In this document: positions 40,370 to 48,938 of the stretch, piece by piece
How the letters are laid out: each line of letters begins with the position of its first letter
How positions within the stretch are numbered: position 1 is the first letter of the stretch
Assembly: GCA_036268615.1 (NCBI GenBank)
Contig: DATATV010000068.1
Location: forward strand, 167,544 to 231,543
Source of the DNA: DATATV01 sp036268615
GTDB taxonomy: Bacteria; Actinomycetota; Actinomycetes; Mycobacteriales; Pseudonocardiaceae
Reading direction: 5' to 3'
Length of the DNA stretch: 64,000 nt
Notes under the pieces: model-generated
Seen by the model: the letters and a program-made list of their open reading frames with translations, nothing else
Databases searched by the model: none
What the model was told of the DNA's origin: nothing
Translations under genes and position numbers: made by a program

Positions 40370-41737
40370 TCACTTCTGGTACTTCTTGGCCACGGTCGCG
40401 GCCAGGGATTGCCCCTTGTTCAGCGCGTCGGAGACCGATTCCTGACCGGCGATGGCCGCGCTGATCTCCTGGGACACCTGCGTGCCCAGGTCGGTGAACT
40501 CGGGGATGTCGACGAACTGGATGCCCGGGGTGGGCCGCGGCTGGACGCCGGGGTTGTTCGGGTTCACCGACTGGATGGCCGTCTCGGTCTGCGCGTAGAA
40601 CGGGCCGGCCGACTTCTGGTAGTCCGGGTTGGTGTAGGTGGAGGCGCGCTTGCCGGCCGGCACCTGCGCCCAGCCGAGCTGCTGCCCGACCAGGTTCTCG
40701 TAACCCTTGCTGGAGGCCCAGGAGATGAACTTCCAGGCGTCGGCCTGCTTGGTGCTGGCCTTCTGGATCGCGAACGCCCAGGTGTAGAGCCAGCCGGAGG
40801 CGTTGGTCTGTACGACCGGCGCGGCCGCGTAGCCGACCTTGCCGGCCACCGGCGAACCGGCGCCGTCGAGCGATCCGGCGGCCGAGGTGGCGTCGTACCA
40901 CATGGCGACCTTGCCCTGCTCGAAGTCGTTCAGGCACTCGGTGAACCCGGACTGGGCGGCACCGGCCTCACCGTGCTGGCGGACCAGGTTCACGTAGAAG
41001 TTGGTGGCCTGCTCGAAGGCCGGTGAGGTCAACTGGGCCTGCCAGTTCTTGGTGAACCAGGTGCCCCCGAAGGTGTTCACCACGGTGGTCAGCGGCGCGA
41101 TGTTCTCGCCCCAACCAGGTTGCCCGCGCAGGCAGATGCCGCGCATCCCGGGCGTCTTGTTGTCGATCTGCGCGGCGAGGTCGGCCACCTGCTGCCAGGT
41201 CGGCTTGGCCGGCACGGTCAGTCCGGCCGCGGCGAACACGTCCTTGCGGTACATCAGGAAGGACGACTCACCGTAGAACGGCTCGGCGTAGACCTTGCCG
41301 TCGGCGGCGGTGAGGGCCTGCCGGATCGGGGCGAGGATGTCGTTCTGGTCGAAGCCGGGGTCGCCGGCGATGTCACTGTCCAGCGGGGCCAGCCAGCCGT
41401 TCTTGGCGTAGAACGGGACCTCGTAGTTGGAGATGGTGGCCACGTCGTACTGGCCGGCCTGGCTGGAGAAGTCCTGACTGATCTTGTCCCGGACGTCGTC
41501 CTCGGGCAGCACGGTGAAGTTGACCGTGATGCCGGTCTGCTTGGTGAAGTTGGCCGCGGTCAGCTTCTGCAGATCGACCATCTGCGGGTTGTTCACCATG
41601 AGCACGTTGATGCTGTGCGAGCTGGCACTGCCCGACGAACCCCCGGCACCGGCACATCCGGCCAACGCCAGACCGGCGACCATGCCGATGGCCATTATCC
41701 GGGGAACTGTCCTGAGTGGATGTTGCCGATTCGCCAT
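40370..41737 (-). CDS. sugar/polyol-binding lipoprotein
   Basis: 455-aa extracellular solute-binding protein (family 1). Lipobox LALAGC at about residue 29 gives a lipid anchor. The mature part shows INVLMVNNPQMVDLQKLTAANFTKQTG, NYEVPFYAKNGWLAPLD and GKVAMWYDATSAAGSL, typical of polyol (SmoE-type) and maltose-type binding proteins. ATG 41737 with AGGAGAAG upstream. First transport gene after the DeoR regulator. Confidence 0.92.
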   Translation of the reverse strand: MANRQHPLRTVPRIMAIGMVAGLALAGCAGAGGSSGSASSHSINVLMVNNPQMVDLQKLTAANFTKQTGITVNFTVLPEDDVRDKISQDFSSQAGQYDVATISNYEVPFYAKNGWLAPLDSDIAGDPGFDQNDILAPIRQALTAADGKVYAEPFYGESSFLMYRKDVFAAAGLTVPAKPTWQQVADLAAQIDNKTPGMRGICLRGQPGWGENIAPLTTVVNTFGGTWFTKNWQAQLTSPAFEQATNFYVNLVRQHGEAGAAQSGFTECLNDFEQGKVAMWYDATSAAGSLDGAGSPVAGKVGYAAAPVVQTNASGWLYTWAFAIQKASTKQADAWKFISWASSKGYENLVGQQLGWAQVPAGKRASTYTNPDYQKSAGPFYAQTETAIQSVNPNNPGVQPRPTPGIQFVDIPEFTDLGTQVSQEISAAIAGQESVSDALNKGQSLAATVAKKYQK

Positions 41738-41760
41738 GTGCTTCTCCTGTCAGCGAAATT

Positions 41761-42522
41761 TCAGACCCGGATGACTTGCGGGCCACACGTGGTGTAACGA
41801 CGAGCTTCCGAGGCGGGCAGATTCGTGTCGGTGACGATCGTGTCCAGCTCGCGGACATCACCGAACCGGCAGAAACTGCTCGCGCCGAACTTGGTGTGGA
41901 TGCCGGAGAACACCCGACGACGCGCCGAACGCATCGCCTGGGCCTTGACGCTGGCCACCGCCGGGTCCGGAGTGGTCAGGCCGTGCTCGCGGGAGATCCC
42001 GTTCGCACCGAGGAAGGCCAGGTCGATGACAAAACCGGCGAGCATCGAGGTGACCCAGTGGTCCACTGTGGCCAGAGTGCGACCGCGTACCCGACCACCC
42101 AACAGGATCACCGTCAGGCTCGGCACTTCGGCGAGTTGCGCCGCGGTGGGGAGGGCAGCGGTGATCACGGTGAGCGGGCGGGCGGTGGGGAGGGAGGTGG
42201 CGATCAGCTGCGGGGTGACCCCCTCGTCGATGAACACGGTTTCCGCGTCCCCGACGAGTTCCGCGGCCGCCGCCGCGATCCGCCGCTTGTCGTCGATGTT
42301 GTGCGTGGTGCGGGAGGCCAGCGTTGTTTCGAAACCCGGACTCTCCACCGGATAAGCGCCGCCGTGCACCCGCCGGACGAGGCCGTTGTGTTCCAGCAAC
42401 CGCAGGTCCCGGCGCACGGTTTCCGGGGACACGGCGAGGTCGGTGCTGAGGGTCGTCACATCCAGTCGGCCGTCTGCGCGCAGCCGTTCCAAGATGCTGT
42501 GTTGACGCTCGTCAGCGTGCAT
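41761..42522 (-). CDS. DeoR-family sugar regulator
   Basis: 253 aa. N-terminal HTH_DeoR: RQHSILERLRADGRLDVTTLSTDLAVSPETVRRDLRLLE, followed by HGGA and the DeoRC phosphosugar-binding domain (KRRIAAAAAELVGDAETVFIDEG, LGANGIS, TDTNLPAS). The D-E-G sensor loop is intact. AAGGAGG precedes ATG 42522. First gene of the leftward polyol operon, so it likely controls its own operon, as a repressor released by a sugar phosphate. Confidence 0.92.
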   Translation of the reverse strand: MHADERQHSILERLRADGRLDVTTLSTDLAVSPETVRRDLRLLEHNGLVRRVHGGAYPVESPGFETTLASRTTHNIDDKRRIAAAAAELVGDAETVFIDEGVTPQLIATSLPTARPLTVITAALPTAAQLAEVPSLTVILLGGRVRGRTLATVDHWVTSMLAGFVIDLAFLGANGISREHGLTTPDPAVASVKAQAMRSARRRVFSGIHTKFGASSFCRFGDVRELDTIVTDTNLPASEARRYTTCGPQVIRV

Positions 42523-42892
42523 TCAGACCTCCTTGTCTGACGCCCGAGCACCGGCCCGAATGTTGCGTAGGACGTGTATAACAGCGGGCTCGGGCACCGG
42601 GCGTGCCCGAATGGGCGACCGATTGCGCCCGTTTCTGCCCGATTGTGTCCCAGATCGGTGCTGTTCGCTGGGCGGTTCGGCACTCGACGTGACCGGCTTC
42701 ACTGTAACGATGAGTTCCTGACACCCGTTTTCAGTTATTCGGGCCCGTTTCGGCGGTTAATTCGGTGGGGTCCGGGCATGGTCGTCGGTAGTGTCCTGAT
42801 CGCCGTCGCCAGTGCTGCCGATGAACGTTTCGCAAGCCAGTGCACAGTTCTTGCGATTTTTGCAGGTTTTCCGAAGGCGAGAGAGACCGCCG
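42523..42892. other. 370-bp divergent control region
   Basis: No gene seen. It separates the leftward polyol operon from the rightward exporter. CCCGTTTY occurs at 42627-42634, 42724-42731 and 42744-42751, and GCCCGAATG at 42555 and 42606. An 8-bp-arm palindrome lies at 42590-42610. Confidence 0.55.
42590..42610. promoter_or_regulatory. candidate DeoR operator
   Basis: TCGGGCAC (42590-42597) and GTGCCCGA (42603-42610) are perfect inverted arms with a 5-nt spacer, just upstream of a leftward -10-like TTATAC at about 42577-42582. Confidence 0.45.
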
Positions 42893-44671
42893 ATGACTGC
42901 CGCCGCCCCGCCCGCCGCCGCTGCCGACCCACCTTTCGACGGTCAGCAGCACCCCGTCCGCACCCTCGCCCGCCTGCTGACCGCGCATCGCGGCCGGCTG
43001 ACCGTCGCGATGATCGCCTTCACGATCAAGGACAGCCCGCTCTGGCTGATCCCGCTGCTCACCGCGAACGTGATCGACATCGTTGTCCAGCACCAGCCGC
43101 TGTTCCATTTGTGGATCGACGCGGCCCTGCTGGCTGTCGTGCTGTTGCAGAACATCCCGGTCGGCACGCTGTGGGCCGCGCAGAGCAGCATCGTCATTCG
43201 CCAACTCGCCGTCCGGCTCCGCTCGGCCCTGACCAGCCGGTTGCAGGAGTTGTCCATCGGCTTCCACACCCGCACCGGCCCGAGCATGTTGCAGAACAAG
43301 GTCATCCGCGACGTGGAGAACGTCGAGCTGATGCTGCAACAGGTCGTCGCCAGCGGTACCTCGGCGGTGCTCACCCTGGCGGGGGCGCTGACCATGACCG
43401 CGATCAAGGTCCCCGAGTTCGTCCCGCTGTTCCTGCTGGTCGCGCCGGCCTCGGCGGCCCTGATCGCGATGGTCCGCCGCAGGTCCCGAGTCCGCAACGA
43501 GCAGTTCCGCCGACGGGTCGAGCAACTCTCCGCCCGGGTCAACGAAATGGCCCACCTGATGCCGATCACCCGGGCGCATGCGCTGGAACAGGCGGCCTTG
43601 CAGCGGGTGCGCGGCAGCGTCGAGGAGGTGGGTGCGGCCGGCCAGCGACTCGACCTGGTCAACGGCAGGCTGGGGGCGACGTCCTGGGTGACCTACCAGG
43701 TGCTCGGCGCGGCGTGCCTGATCGGTGCCGGCTGGGCGGCGTACACGAAGTTCTTTGCCGTCAGTGCGGGTGACGTGGTGCTGCTCAGCAGCTACTTCGC
43801 CCTGCTCACCTCATCGGTCGTGCAACTGTTCGGCCTTGCGCCGATCCTCACCCGAGGCGTCGAGTCGATCCGCTCGATCGGCGAGGTGCTGCAAGCGCCG
43901 GACATCGAACACAACGAAGGCAAGCAGGTGGTGGCCACGGTCGGCGGAGCCGTCGAACTGCGCGGCCTCACCTTCACCTTCGACGAGCAGGACACCCCGG
44001 CGCTTGCTGATCTCGACCTGACGGTCGAGCCAGGCGAGACCTTGGCCGTCGTCGGCCCGTCCGGCGCCGGAAAGTCGACCCTGCTCAACCTCCTGCTCGG
44101 CTTCATCCGCCCGACCGAGGGAACGATCCTGCTGGACGGCGTGCCGATGGAGCAGATCGACCTGCGCAGCTACCGCCGTTTCCTGTCGGTCGTGCCCCAG
44201 GAGTCCCACCTGTTCGACGGCACGGTCCGGGAGAACGTCACCTACGGCATGACCGGCATCGACGACCGAACCGTACTGGCCGCGCTGCGCGACGCGAACG
44301 CCCTGGAGTTCGTCGAACGCTTTCCGGAGGGTTGGGACACGCTGCTGGGCGAACGCGGCGCCCGCCTCTCCGGCGGCCAGAAGCAACGCCTCGCGATCGC
44401 CCGGGCGCTGGTCCGCAACCCCCGGGTTCTTCTCCTGGACGAAGCGACCTCTGCGCTGGACAGCCAATCCGAAGCGCTGGTCCAGGAAGCCCTGGAGCGC
44501 CTGATGGCCGGCCGAACAACGTTCGTCGTCGCCCACCGGCTGTCCACAATCAGGACGGCGACGCGGGTCGCGGTGCTGTCGCGCGGTCGCCTGGTGGAAC
44601 TGGGCACGCACAACGAGCTGATCGCCGCAGGTGGCCTCTACGCCAAGCTCTACGCGACTCAGGCGGCGTGA
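42893..44671 (+). CDS. ABC half-transporter exporter
   Basis: 592 aa: six-helix membrane domain (about 30-320) fused to one ATPase domain (about 355-590). Walker A GPSGAGKST, Q-loop VPQESHLF, signature LSGGQKQRLA, Walker B VLLLDEATSALD, H-loop VAHRLST, all intact. A homodimer is likely, as no partner gene adjoins. ATG 42893 chosen over an upstream in-frame ATG at 42812 because the extension is not family-like. Substrate unknown; drug or lipid export typical. Confidence 0.9.
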   Translation: MTAAAPPAAAADPPFDGQQHPVRTLARLLTAHRGRLTVAMIAFTIKDSPLWLIPLLTANVIDIVVQHQPLFHLWIDAALLAVVLLQNIPVGTLWAAQSSIVIRQLAVRLRSALTSRLQELSIGFHTRTGPSMLQNKVIRDVENVELMLQQVVASGTSAVLTLAGALTMTAIKVPEFVPLFLLVAPASAALIAMVRRRSRVRNEQFRRRVEQLSARVNEMAHLMPITRAHALEQAALQRVRGSVEEVGAAGQRLDLVNGRLGATSWVTYQVLGAACLIGAGWAAYTKFFAVSAGDVVLLSSYFALLTSSVVQLFGLAPILTRGVESIRSIGEVLQAPDIEHNEGKQVVATVGGAVELRGLTFTFDEQDTPALADLDLTVEPGETLAVVGPSGAGKSTLLNLLLGFIRPTEGTILLDGVPMEQIDLRSYRRFLSVVPQESHLFDGTVRENVTYGMTGIDDRTVLAALRDANALEFVERFPEGWDTLLGERGARLSGGQKQRLAIARALVRNPRVLLLDEATSALDSQSEALVQEALERLMAGRTTFVVAHRLSTIRTATRVAVLSRGRLVELGTHNELIAAGGLYAKLYATQAA

Positions 44672-44673
44672 CC

Positions 44674-44838
44674 GTTACGCCGTCGGCAGCTACTCCGTCG
44701 GCAGCCACTCTGTCGGCAGCTACCCTGTCGGCAGCCACTCTGCTGGCGGCTGCACCGTCGGCAGCCACCCTGTCGGCAGCCACTCTGCTGGCGGCTGCAC
44801 CGTCGGCAGCTACTCCGTCGGCAACTACTCCGTCGGCA
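44674..44838. repeat. 15-bp minisatellite, 11 units
   Basis: Eleven 15-bp units of consensus GCYACTCYGTCGGCA run from just after the exporter stop into the last codons of the leftward tetR gene. Units 5-7 and 8-10 form a 45-bp higher-order repeat (GCCACTCTGCTGGCG then GCTGCACCGTCGGCA). Each unit contains the sequence of the tetR end (T-E-stop on the minus strand), so the array probably grew by tandem copying of that end. Confidence 0.9.
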
Positions 44839-45457
44839 GCCCGATGCCGGCGAGCACGATCTCGGCCAGCCTGCGCGACCGAACAGTGGCGTCCTCGCCC
44901 CGAGCCGTGGTCACCCCACTGTTCGCCGCGACCATGAGCAGCAGATCCGTCGAAGTCAGGTCCGCACGGACCACCCCGGCCCGTTTGGCCCGCCCGACCA
45001 GGGCCGTGAGGTCACGATGAAACCGCACCCGCCGCTGCACGTTCTCGGCTGACGGCGAGGCCATCGCCCGCCGGTAGGCGGCAACAAACCGTACGTCAGC
45101 CGCCTGTGCCGCGAAGGTGTCGTTGAGGTATGAGCGGACGCCCCGAGCCGGGTCCGGATCGGTCACCGCGCGCCGGACCGTGGCATCGCAGGCGAGGACC
45201 TGCCCGTCGAGCACCGCGCTGATGAGGTCCTGCCGGGTCGGAAAGTGCCGGTAGAGAGTCGCCACGGACAGACCAGCTTCCCGAGCGAGATCACGAGCGG
45301 ACACCGTCCGGCCCACCGAGCCGAGCAGGTGGCGGGCCGCTGCCAGCAGGTGATCGCGGTTCTGCGCGGCATCCCGGCGCACGCGACCGGCCGAGGCCAA
45401 CGAGTTCCGAGACGCTTCGGTCTCGACCCCTCTCACTTCCGAGTCGTTGCTGGCCAT
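44825..45457 (-). CDS. TetR-family regulator
   Basis: 210 aa. HTH: RDHLLAAARHLLGSVGRTVSARDLAREAGLSVATLYRHFPTRQDLI; C-terminal ligand domain of TetR_C type (FVAAYRRAMASPSAENVQRR). ATG 45457 gives MASNDSEVRGVE; the stop lies inside the minisatellite. Divergent from the oxidoreductase at 45534 (76-nt gap), so probably its repressor. Confidence 0.9.
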   Translation of the reverse strand: MASNDSEVRGVETEASRNSLASAGRVRRDAAQNRDHLLAAARHLLGSVGRTVSARDLAREAGLSVATLYRHFPTRQDLISAVLDGQVLACDATVRRAVTDPDPARGVRSYLNDTFAAQAADVRFVAAYRRAMASPSAENVQRRVRFHRDLTALVGRAKRAGVVRADLTSTDLLLMVAANSGVTTARGEDATVRSRRLAEIVLAGIGLPTE

Positions 45458-45533
45458 CGCGCGTTCCCCGTTCCTACGCTGCTGTTGTCGCCCTGTCCGA
45501 AGTTCTGTCCGAACGCCACGGAAAGCCTGGTTG

Positions 45534-46544
45534 ATGAAAGCCCTGCTGTTCGCCCGATACGGTGATCCGAACGTCCTGACCGTCGCCGATGTTCCGGAGC
45601 CACACGCAGGTCCGGGGGAGATCCGCATCGCTGTGCGAGCTGCGGGCGTGTCACCCGGAGATGCCGCCATCCGTTCCGGCGCGCGGCAGGACCGGGTTCC
45701 GCTCGTATTGCCGTACATCGTCGGCCTGGACGCGGCCGGTGTGGTCGACGAGGTGGGCGACGGGGCCGGCAATGGGGTCGACAACGTGGGAGTAGGTGAC
45801 GAGGTCTTCGGCCTCTGCCTTCGCGGCCGGACGACTGCCGAGTACGCCGTCCTCGACACGTGGGCACCCAAACCCGGCACCATGAGTTGGGCGCAGGCCG
45901 GGGGAGCGGCGGCCAGCATCGAGACCGCGATCCGTGCGCTGGACGAGCTTGCTGTCGACAGTGACACGACCCTGCTGCTGGACGGTGCCAGCGGCGGTGT
46001 GGGGGCGATCGCCGTGCAGATCGCCGTAGCCCGAGGCGCTCAGGTGATCGGGACCGCAAGCGCGATGAACCACCAGTTCCTGACGGATCTCGGTGTGGTC
46101 CCGATCGGCTACGGCCCCGGGCTCCCCGAGCGGGTCGAGCAAGCCGGACTCACCGTCAACGCGGCCATCGACGTCGCCGGCCGTGGCTCGATCGAGGAAC
46201 TGGTCACGATCACCGGCGACGCGAACGCCGTAATCACCCTGATCAACCCGACGGCCGAGACCCAGGGTGTCCGCCTGTCAAGATTCGATCCGACAGCGGA
46301 CGTGGCGGCGGCCCTCCACCGGGGCGCCGACCTGGTCGCGGCCGGAAAACTGACCGTGCACGTCGCCGACGTCTACCGGATGAGCGACGGCCCAGCGGCC
46401 CACACCCAAGCGGCATCCGGCCACACCCGAGGAAAAATCGTGATAACCGTGCCATGGCCGGAGAAGCGCCCAGTCGCAACGGAACCCGAGCGTTGCGCCG
46501 CAACGCCCCGCGAGTTCAGCGCGGCGGCCAGCCAAGAGCATTGA
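45534..46544 (+). CDS. NADP-dependent quinone-reductase-type oxidoreductase
   Basis: 336-aa zinc-less medium-chain reductase. GroES-like N domain (KALLFARYGDPNVLTVADVPEP), Rossmann loop LLDGASGGVGAIAVQIA and C-terminal GKIVITVPWP. The last ~25 residues (KRPVATEPERC onward) extend past the usual end and overlap the convergent SnoaL-like gene by 29 nt, hinting at a lost stop. ATG 45534. Divergent from TetR. Confidence 0.88.
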   Translation: MKALLFARYGDPNVLTVADVPEPHAGPGEIRIAVRAAGVSPGDAAIRSGARQDRVPLVLPYIVGLDAAGVVDEVGDGAGNGVDNVGVGDEVFGLCLRGRTTAEYAVLDTWAPKPGTMSWAQAGGAAASIETAIRALDELAVDSDTTLLLDGASGGVGAIAVQIAVARGAQVIGTASAMNHQFLTDLGVVPIGYGPGLPERVEQAGLTVNAAIDVAGRGSIEELVTITGDANAVITLINPTAETQGVRLSRFDPTADVAAALHRGADLVAAGKLTVHVADVYRMSDGPAAHTQAASGHTRGKIVITVPWPEKRPVATEPERCAATPREFSAAASQEH

Positions 46545-46956
46545 AGATCGCCACCGGATCCAAATAATCCCGCCAATAAGTGACCTTGCGCCCCTCAATG
46601 GTGATCACCGATACAAAATGATTGTCATAGGCTCGCCCGCTCTGAACCGCCCGCCCGTGCACCGCATACTCAAGCACAAAAACCGAAGCCGCAAGATCCC
46701 GATGGACAGCCAACCCGTCCGCACTCCGCAGCGCCATCGCGCTGCCATAGTTACGGTACAGCGCCGCTACCGCCTGCCGACCCGCCACCCGAGCCGGATA
46801 CCCCGGAACCGAAACCACGTACTCAAAGACGACATCCTCGGCAAGCGAGTCGAAGAAGTGTTCGCCATCAACAAACCCCGCCAACCCCTCCTCGATGATT
46901 CGAAAGAAGGGTTCCAACGCGGTGAAGTCGTCGAGTCCGTCGATGGGCGCTGTCAC
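46516..46956 (-). CDS. SnoaL/NTF2-like protein
   Basis: 146-aa cone-fold protein: FFRIIEEGLAGFVDGEHFFDSLAEDVVFEYV, then YPARVAGRQAVAALYRNYG and ITIEGRKVTYWRDYLDPVAIFNALG. Such proteins are isomerases, cyclases or ligand carriers. GTG 46956 with AGGAGG 5 nt upstream is better than GTG 46977. It overlaps the NmrA gene stop (GTGA), so the two are coupled and share the AraC-facing promoter. Confidence 0.86.
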   Translation of the reverse strand: MTAPIDGLDDFTALEPFFRIIEEGLAGFVDGEHFFDSLAEDVVFEYVVSVPGYPARVAGRQAVAALYRNYGSAMALRSADGLAVHRDLAASVFVLEYAVHGRAVQSGRAYDNHFVSVITIEGRKVTYWRDYLDPVAIFNALGWPPR

Positions 46957-47807
46957 TTGGCCTCCTGAGGAGTCCACGCGTATGCGTGACGCGTGGCAAA
47001 ATCGCGAAAGGTGGTCGACGGCCGACCGGTGACCTTCTCGACATCGTCATTCGGAACGGAGCCGTCGCCGGAGATGATCGTCCCCACCAGCCAACGAAGC
47101 ATTGCCGCGTAGTCGGCAGGCATGAAGCCGGCTGCGATCGCGCCACCGATCCAAGCCTCGGCGTCGATGTCGTTGTGGACAACAGGTCGGCCGCTCACCT
47201 CGGTGATGATATCGGCGACCTCGCCCACCGTGAGCGCCTGCGGTCCGGTCGGCGCGTACCGGGCGCCGGCGTGGGAGTCCGGATCGACCAGCGTCTCGAC
47301 CGCGACGGCGGCGATGTCCGCGGCATCGACGAAGGACTCCGCGCCGCCGCCGGTCGGTACGGTGATGGCGCCGTCGATCATCGGCGTGTGTTCGTCACTG
47401 AAGTTCTGCATCACCCAGGCCGGTCGCACGATGGAGTGTGTGAAGGCATCTCGGGACGCGAGGTCGAGCTCGACGGCCCGAATGTCGACCTCCGGGGGTG
47501 CCTGGTCGCTGCCGTAGGTGCTCAGGTACGTGACGTGCCGGACGCCGGCCCCAGCGGCAAGATCGAGGAAGCCCGACACCAGGTCGGCGTAATTCACCCG
47601 GAGGACGGGCGTGACGAGGTAGACGCGGTCGACGCCGGTCAGCGCACGGGCATGCGTGGTCGGGTCGTCCCAGTCGAACACCACATCGGCGCCGCGGCGT
47701 GAGGCGGTGGCCGCGGTCCGGCCCCGCTCAGTGAGCTGCTGTGCCACCAACGATCCGGTTCGCCCGGTACCGCCGAGCACGAGTGTGGTCTGCCGTGAGT
47801 CGGTCAT
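46953..47807 (-). CDS. NmrA-like NAD(P)-binding protein
   Basis: 284-aa atypical short-chain reductase: LVLGGTGRTGSLVAQQL Rossmann loop, ASRRGADVVFDWDD, SIVRPAWVMQNFSD, and GEVADIITEVSGRPV. Tyr-x3-Lys is missing (YLSTYGSD), typical of NmrA/QOR2 family redox sensors or quinone reductases. ATG 47807. Divergent from an AraC regulator with a 10-bp-arm palindrome between. Confidence 0.88.
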   Translation of the reverse strand: MTDSRQTTLVLGGTGRTGSLVAQQLTERGRTAATASRRGADVVFDWDDPTTHARALTGVDRVYLVTPVLRVNYADLVSGFLDLAAGAGVRHVTYLSTYGSDQAPPEVDIRAVELDLASRDAFTHSIVRPAWVMQNFSDEHTPMIDGAITVPTGGGAESFVDAADIAAVAVETLVDPDSHAGARYAPTGPQALTVGEVADIITEVSGRPVVHNDIDAEAWIGGAIAAGFMPADYAAMLRWLVGTIISGDGSVPNDDVEKVTGRPSTTFRDFATRHAYAWTPQEAK

Positions 47808-47831
47808 GGTCCTAGCATGAGGACGTTGATG

Positions 47832-47856
47832 AAGCGGATCAATGCGTGATCCGCTT
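47832..47856. promoter_or_regulatory. 10-bp-arm palindrome between NmrA and AraC genes
   Basis: AAGCGGATCA (47832-47841) and TGATCCGCTT (47847-47856) are perfect inverted arms with a 5-nt spacer, 24 nt upstream of the NmrA start. A likely AraC-type or dimeric regulator site. Confidence 0.7.
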
Positions 47857-47919
47857 GTTTCTTTGTCTCAAACGCTCACAAGATTGACCTATATGACCCT
47901 TCGGCTGAAGACTTGGCGC

Positions 47920-48855
47920 ATGGATCTGCTGGACGACCACCTCACGAGAGCGCGCGCTTCGGGCGCCGTTTTCGCTCGAACGGTGGCCGCGCCTCCGTGG
48001 GGGTTGCGGCTGGGAGGTTCCATCCAGCTCGCGGTACACGCGGTTGTACGAGGGCGGGCGTGGCTGTGGTTCGACGACGACTCCGAGAGCCCGATGGAGC
48101 TCTCGGCGGGCGACGTGACGTTGGTCCGCGGCGGCCGCGATCACTACATCGGCCATGAACCTGGTGCCGAGTGCCTGGAACCGGACGAGTTCCGGGCGCG
48201 GCACGGGCGCTCGGACGACCCACGTGCGACGGTCTTTCTGTGCGGCGCCTACCGGCTCTCGGGGGACGTCGGCAGGGGGCTGCTTGAGGTACTGCCCCCG
48301 GTGCTGCCGCTCTCGGCGGCAGTCGGTGACCCTCTTCGCGATGTGATCGACCTGCTGTCCGGGGAGCTGGCCTTCCGCGGGCCTGGCTACCCGACCGTGC
48401 TGGACCGGCTGCTGGACATACTTCTGGTTCTTGCCATCCGTACCAGTTTCCGGCAGCGCGAGACCGCACCTCCTTGGTACCGGGCGTCCGTCGATCCCCG
48501 GCTGAACGCGGCGTTGCAGGCCATCCACTCGGATGCGGGGCATCCTTGGTCGGTCACGGAACTCGCTGAGATCTGCCGGCTGTCCCGGGCGGCCTTCGCC
48601 CGAACGTTCCGGGATGTGCTTGGTCAGACGCCGATGGAGTATCTGACTGACTGGCGGATGACTTTGGCTCGTGACCATCTGCGTAGCGGTGAGCTGAGTC
48701 TGGGGCAGATCGCTTCGGCGGTCGGGTACGGGTCGCCCTATGCGTTCGCTGCTGCGTTTCGGCGGCGTCATGGGGAGCCGCCTGGAGCCTGGAAGCAGCA
48801 GGAACTGAGCCGCACCAGCAGTCCGGTCGCCGAGGATGGGAGCCACTTTCGGTAG
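47920..48855 (+). CDS. AraC-family regulator with cupin domain
   Basis: 311 aa from ATG 47920. Cupin_6-type sensor (about 1-170: GVFART..., LWFDDDSESPMELSAGDVTLVRGG), then two HTHs (WSVTELAEICRLSRAAFARTF and LSLGQIASAVGYGSPYAFAAAFRRRHG). An ATG at 47893 is an alternative start. Divergent from nmrA-snoaL; probably activates them in response to an electrophile or similar ligand. Convergent with GH3. Confidence 0.9.
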   Translation: MDLLDDHLTRARASGAVFARTVAAPPWGLRLGGSIQLAVHAVVRGRAWLWFDDDSESPMELSAGDVTLVRGGRDHYIGHEPGAECLEPDEFRARHGRSDDPRATVFLCGAYRLSGDVGRGLLEVLPPVLPLSAAVGDPLRDVIDLLSGELAFRGPGYPTVLDRLLDILLVLAIRTSFRQRETAPPWYRASVDPRLNAALQAIHSDAGHPWSVTELAEICRLSRAAFARTFRDVLGQTPMEYLTDWRMTLARDHLRSGELSLGQIASAVGYGSPYAFAAAFRRRHGEPPGAWKQQELSRTSSPVAEDGSHFR

Positions 48856-48938
48856 TGTGCGGCGCAAAACGATGGCGTTGGTCAGGCGTTGGGTTGCTGT
48901 GCATCGGGATGAAGGGTGTCGTGTGGCCGAAGCCCTGG

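Noticed and set aside
44674..44838. CRISPR array
   Set aside because: Units are directly contiguous 15-mers without spacers, and no cas gene is near.
44631..45020. Rightward frame reading the minisatellite as GSYSV pentapeptides
   Set aside because: Starts inside the exporter, has no ribosome site and continues antisense to tetR; a by-product of the 15-bp period being divisible by three.
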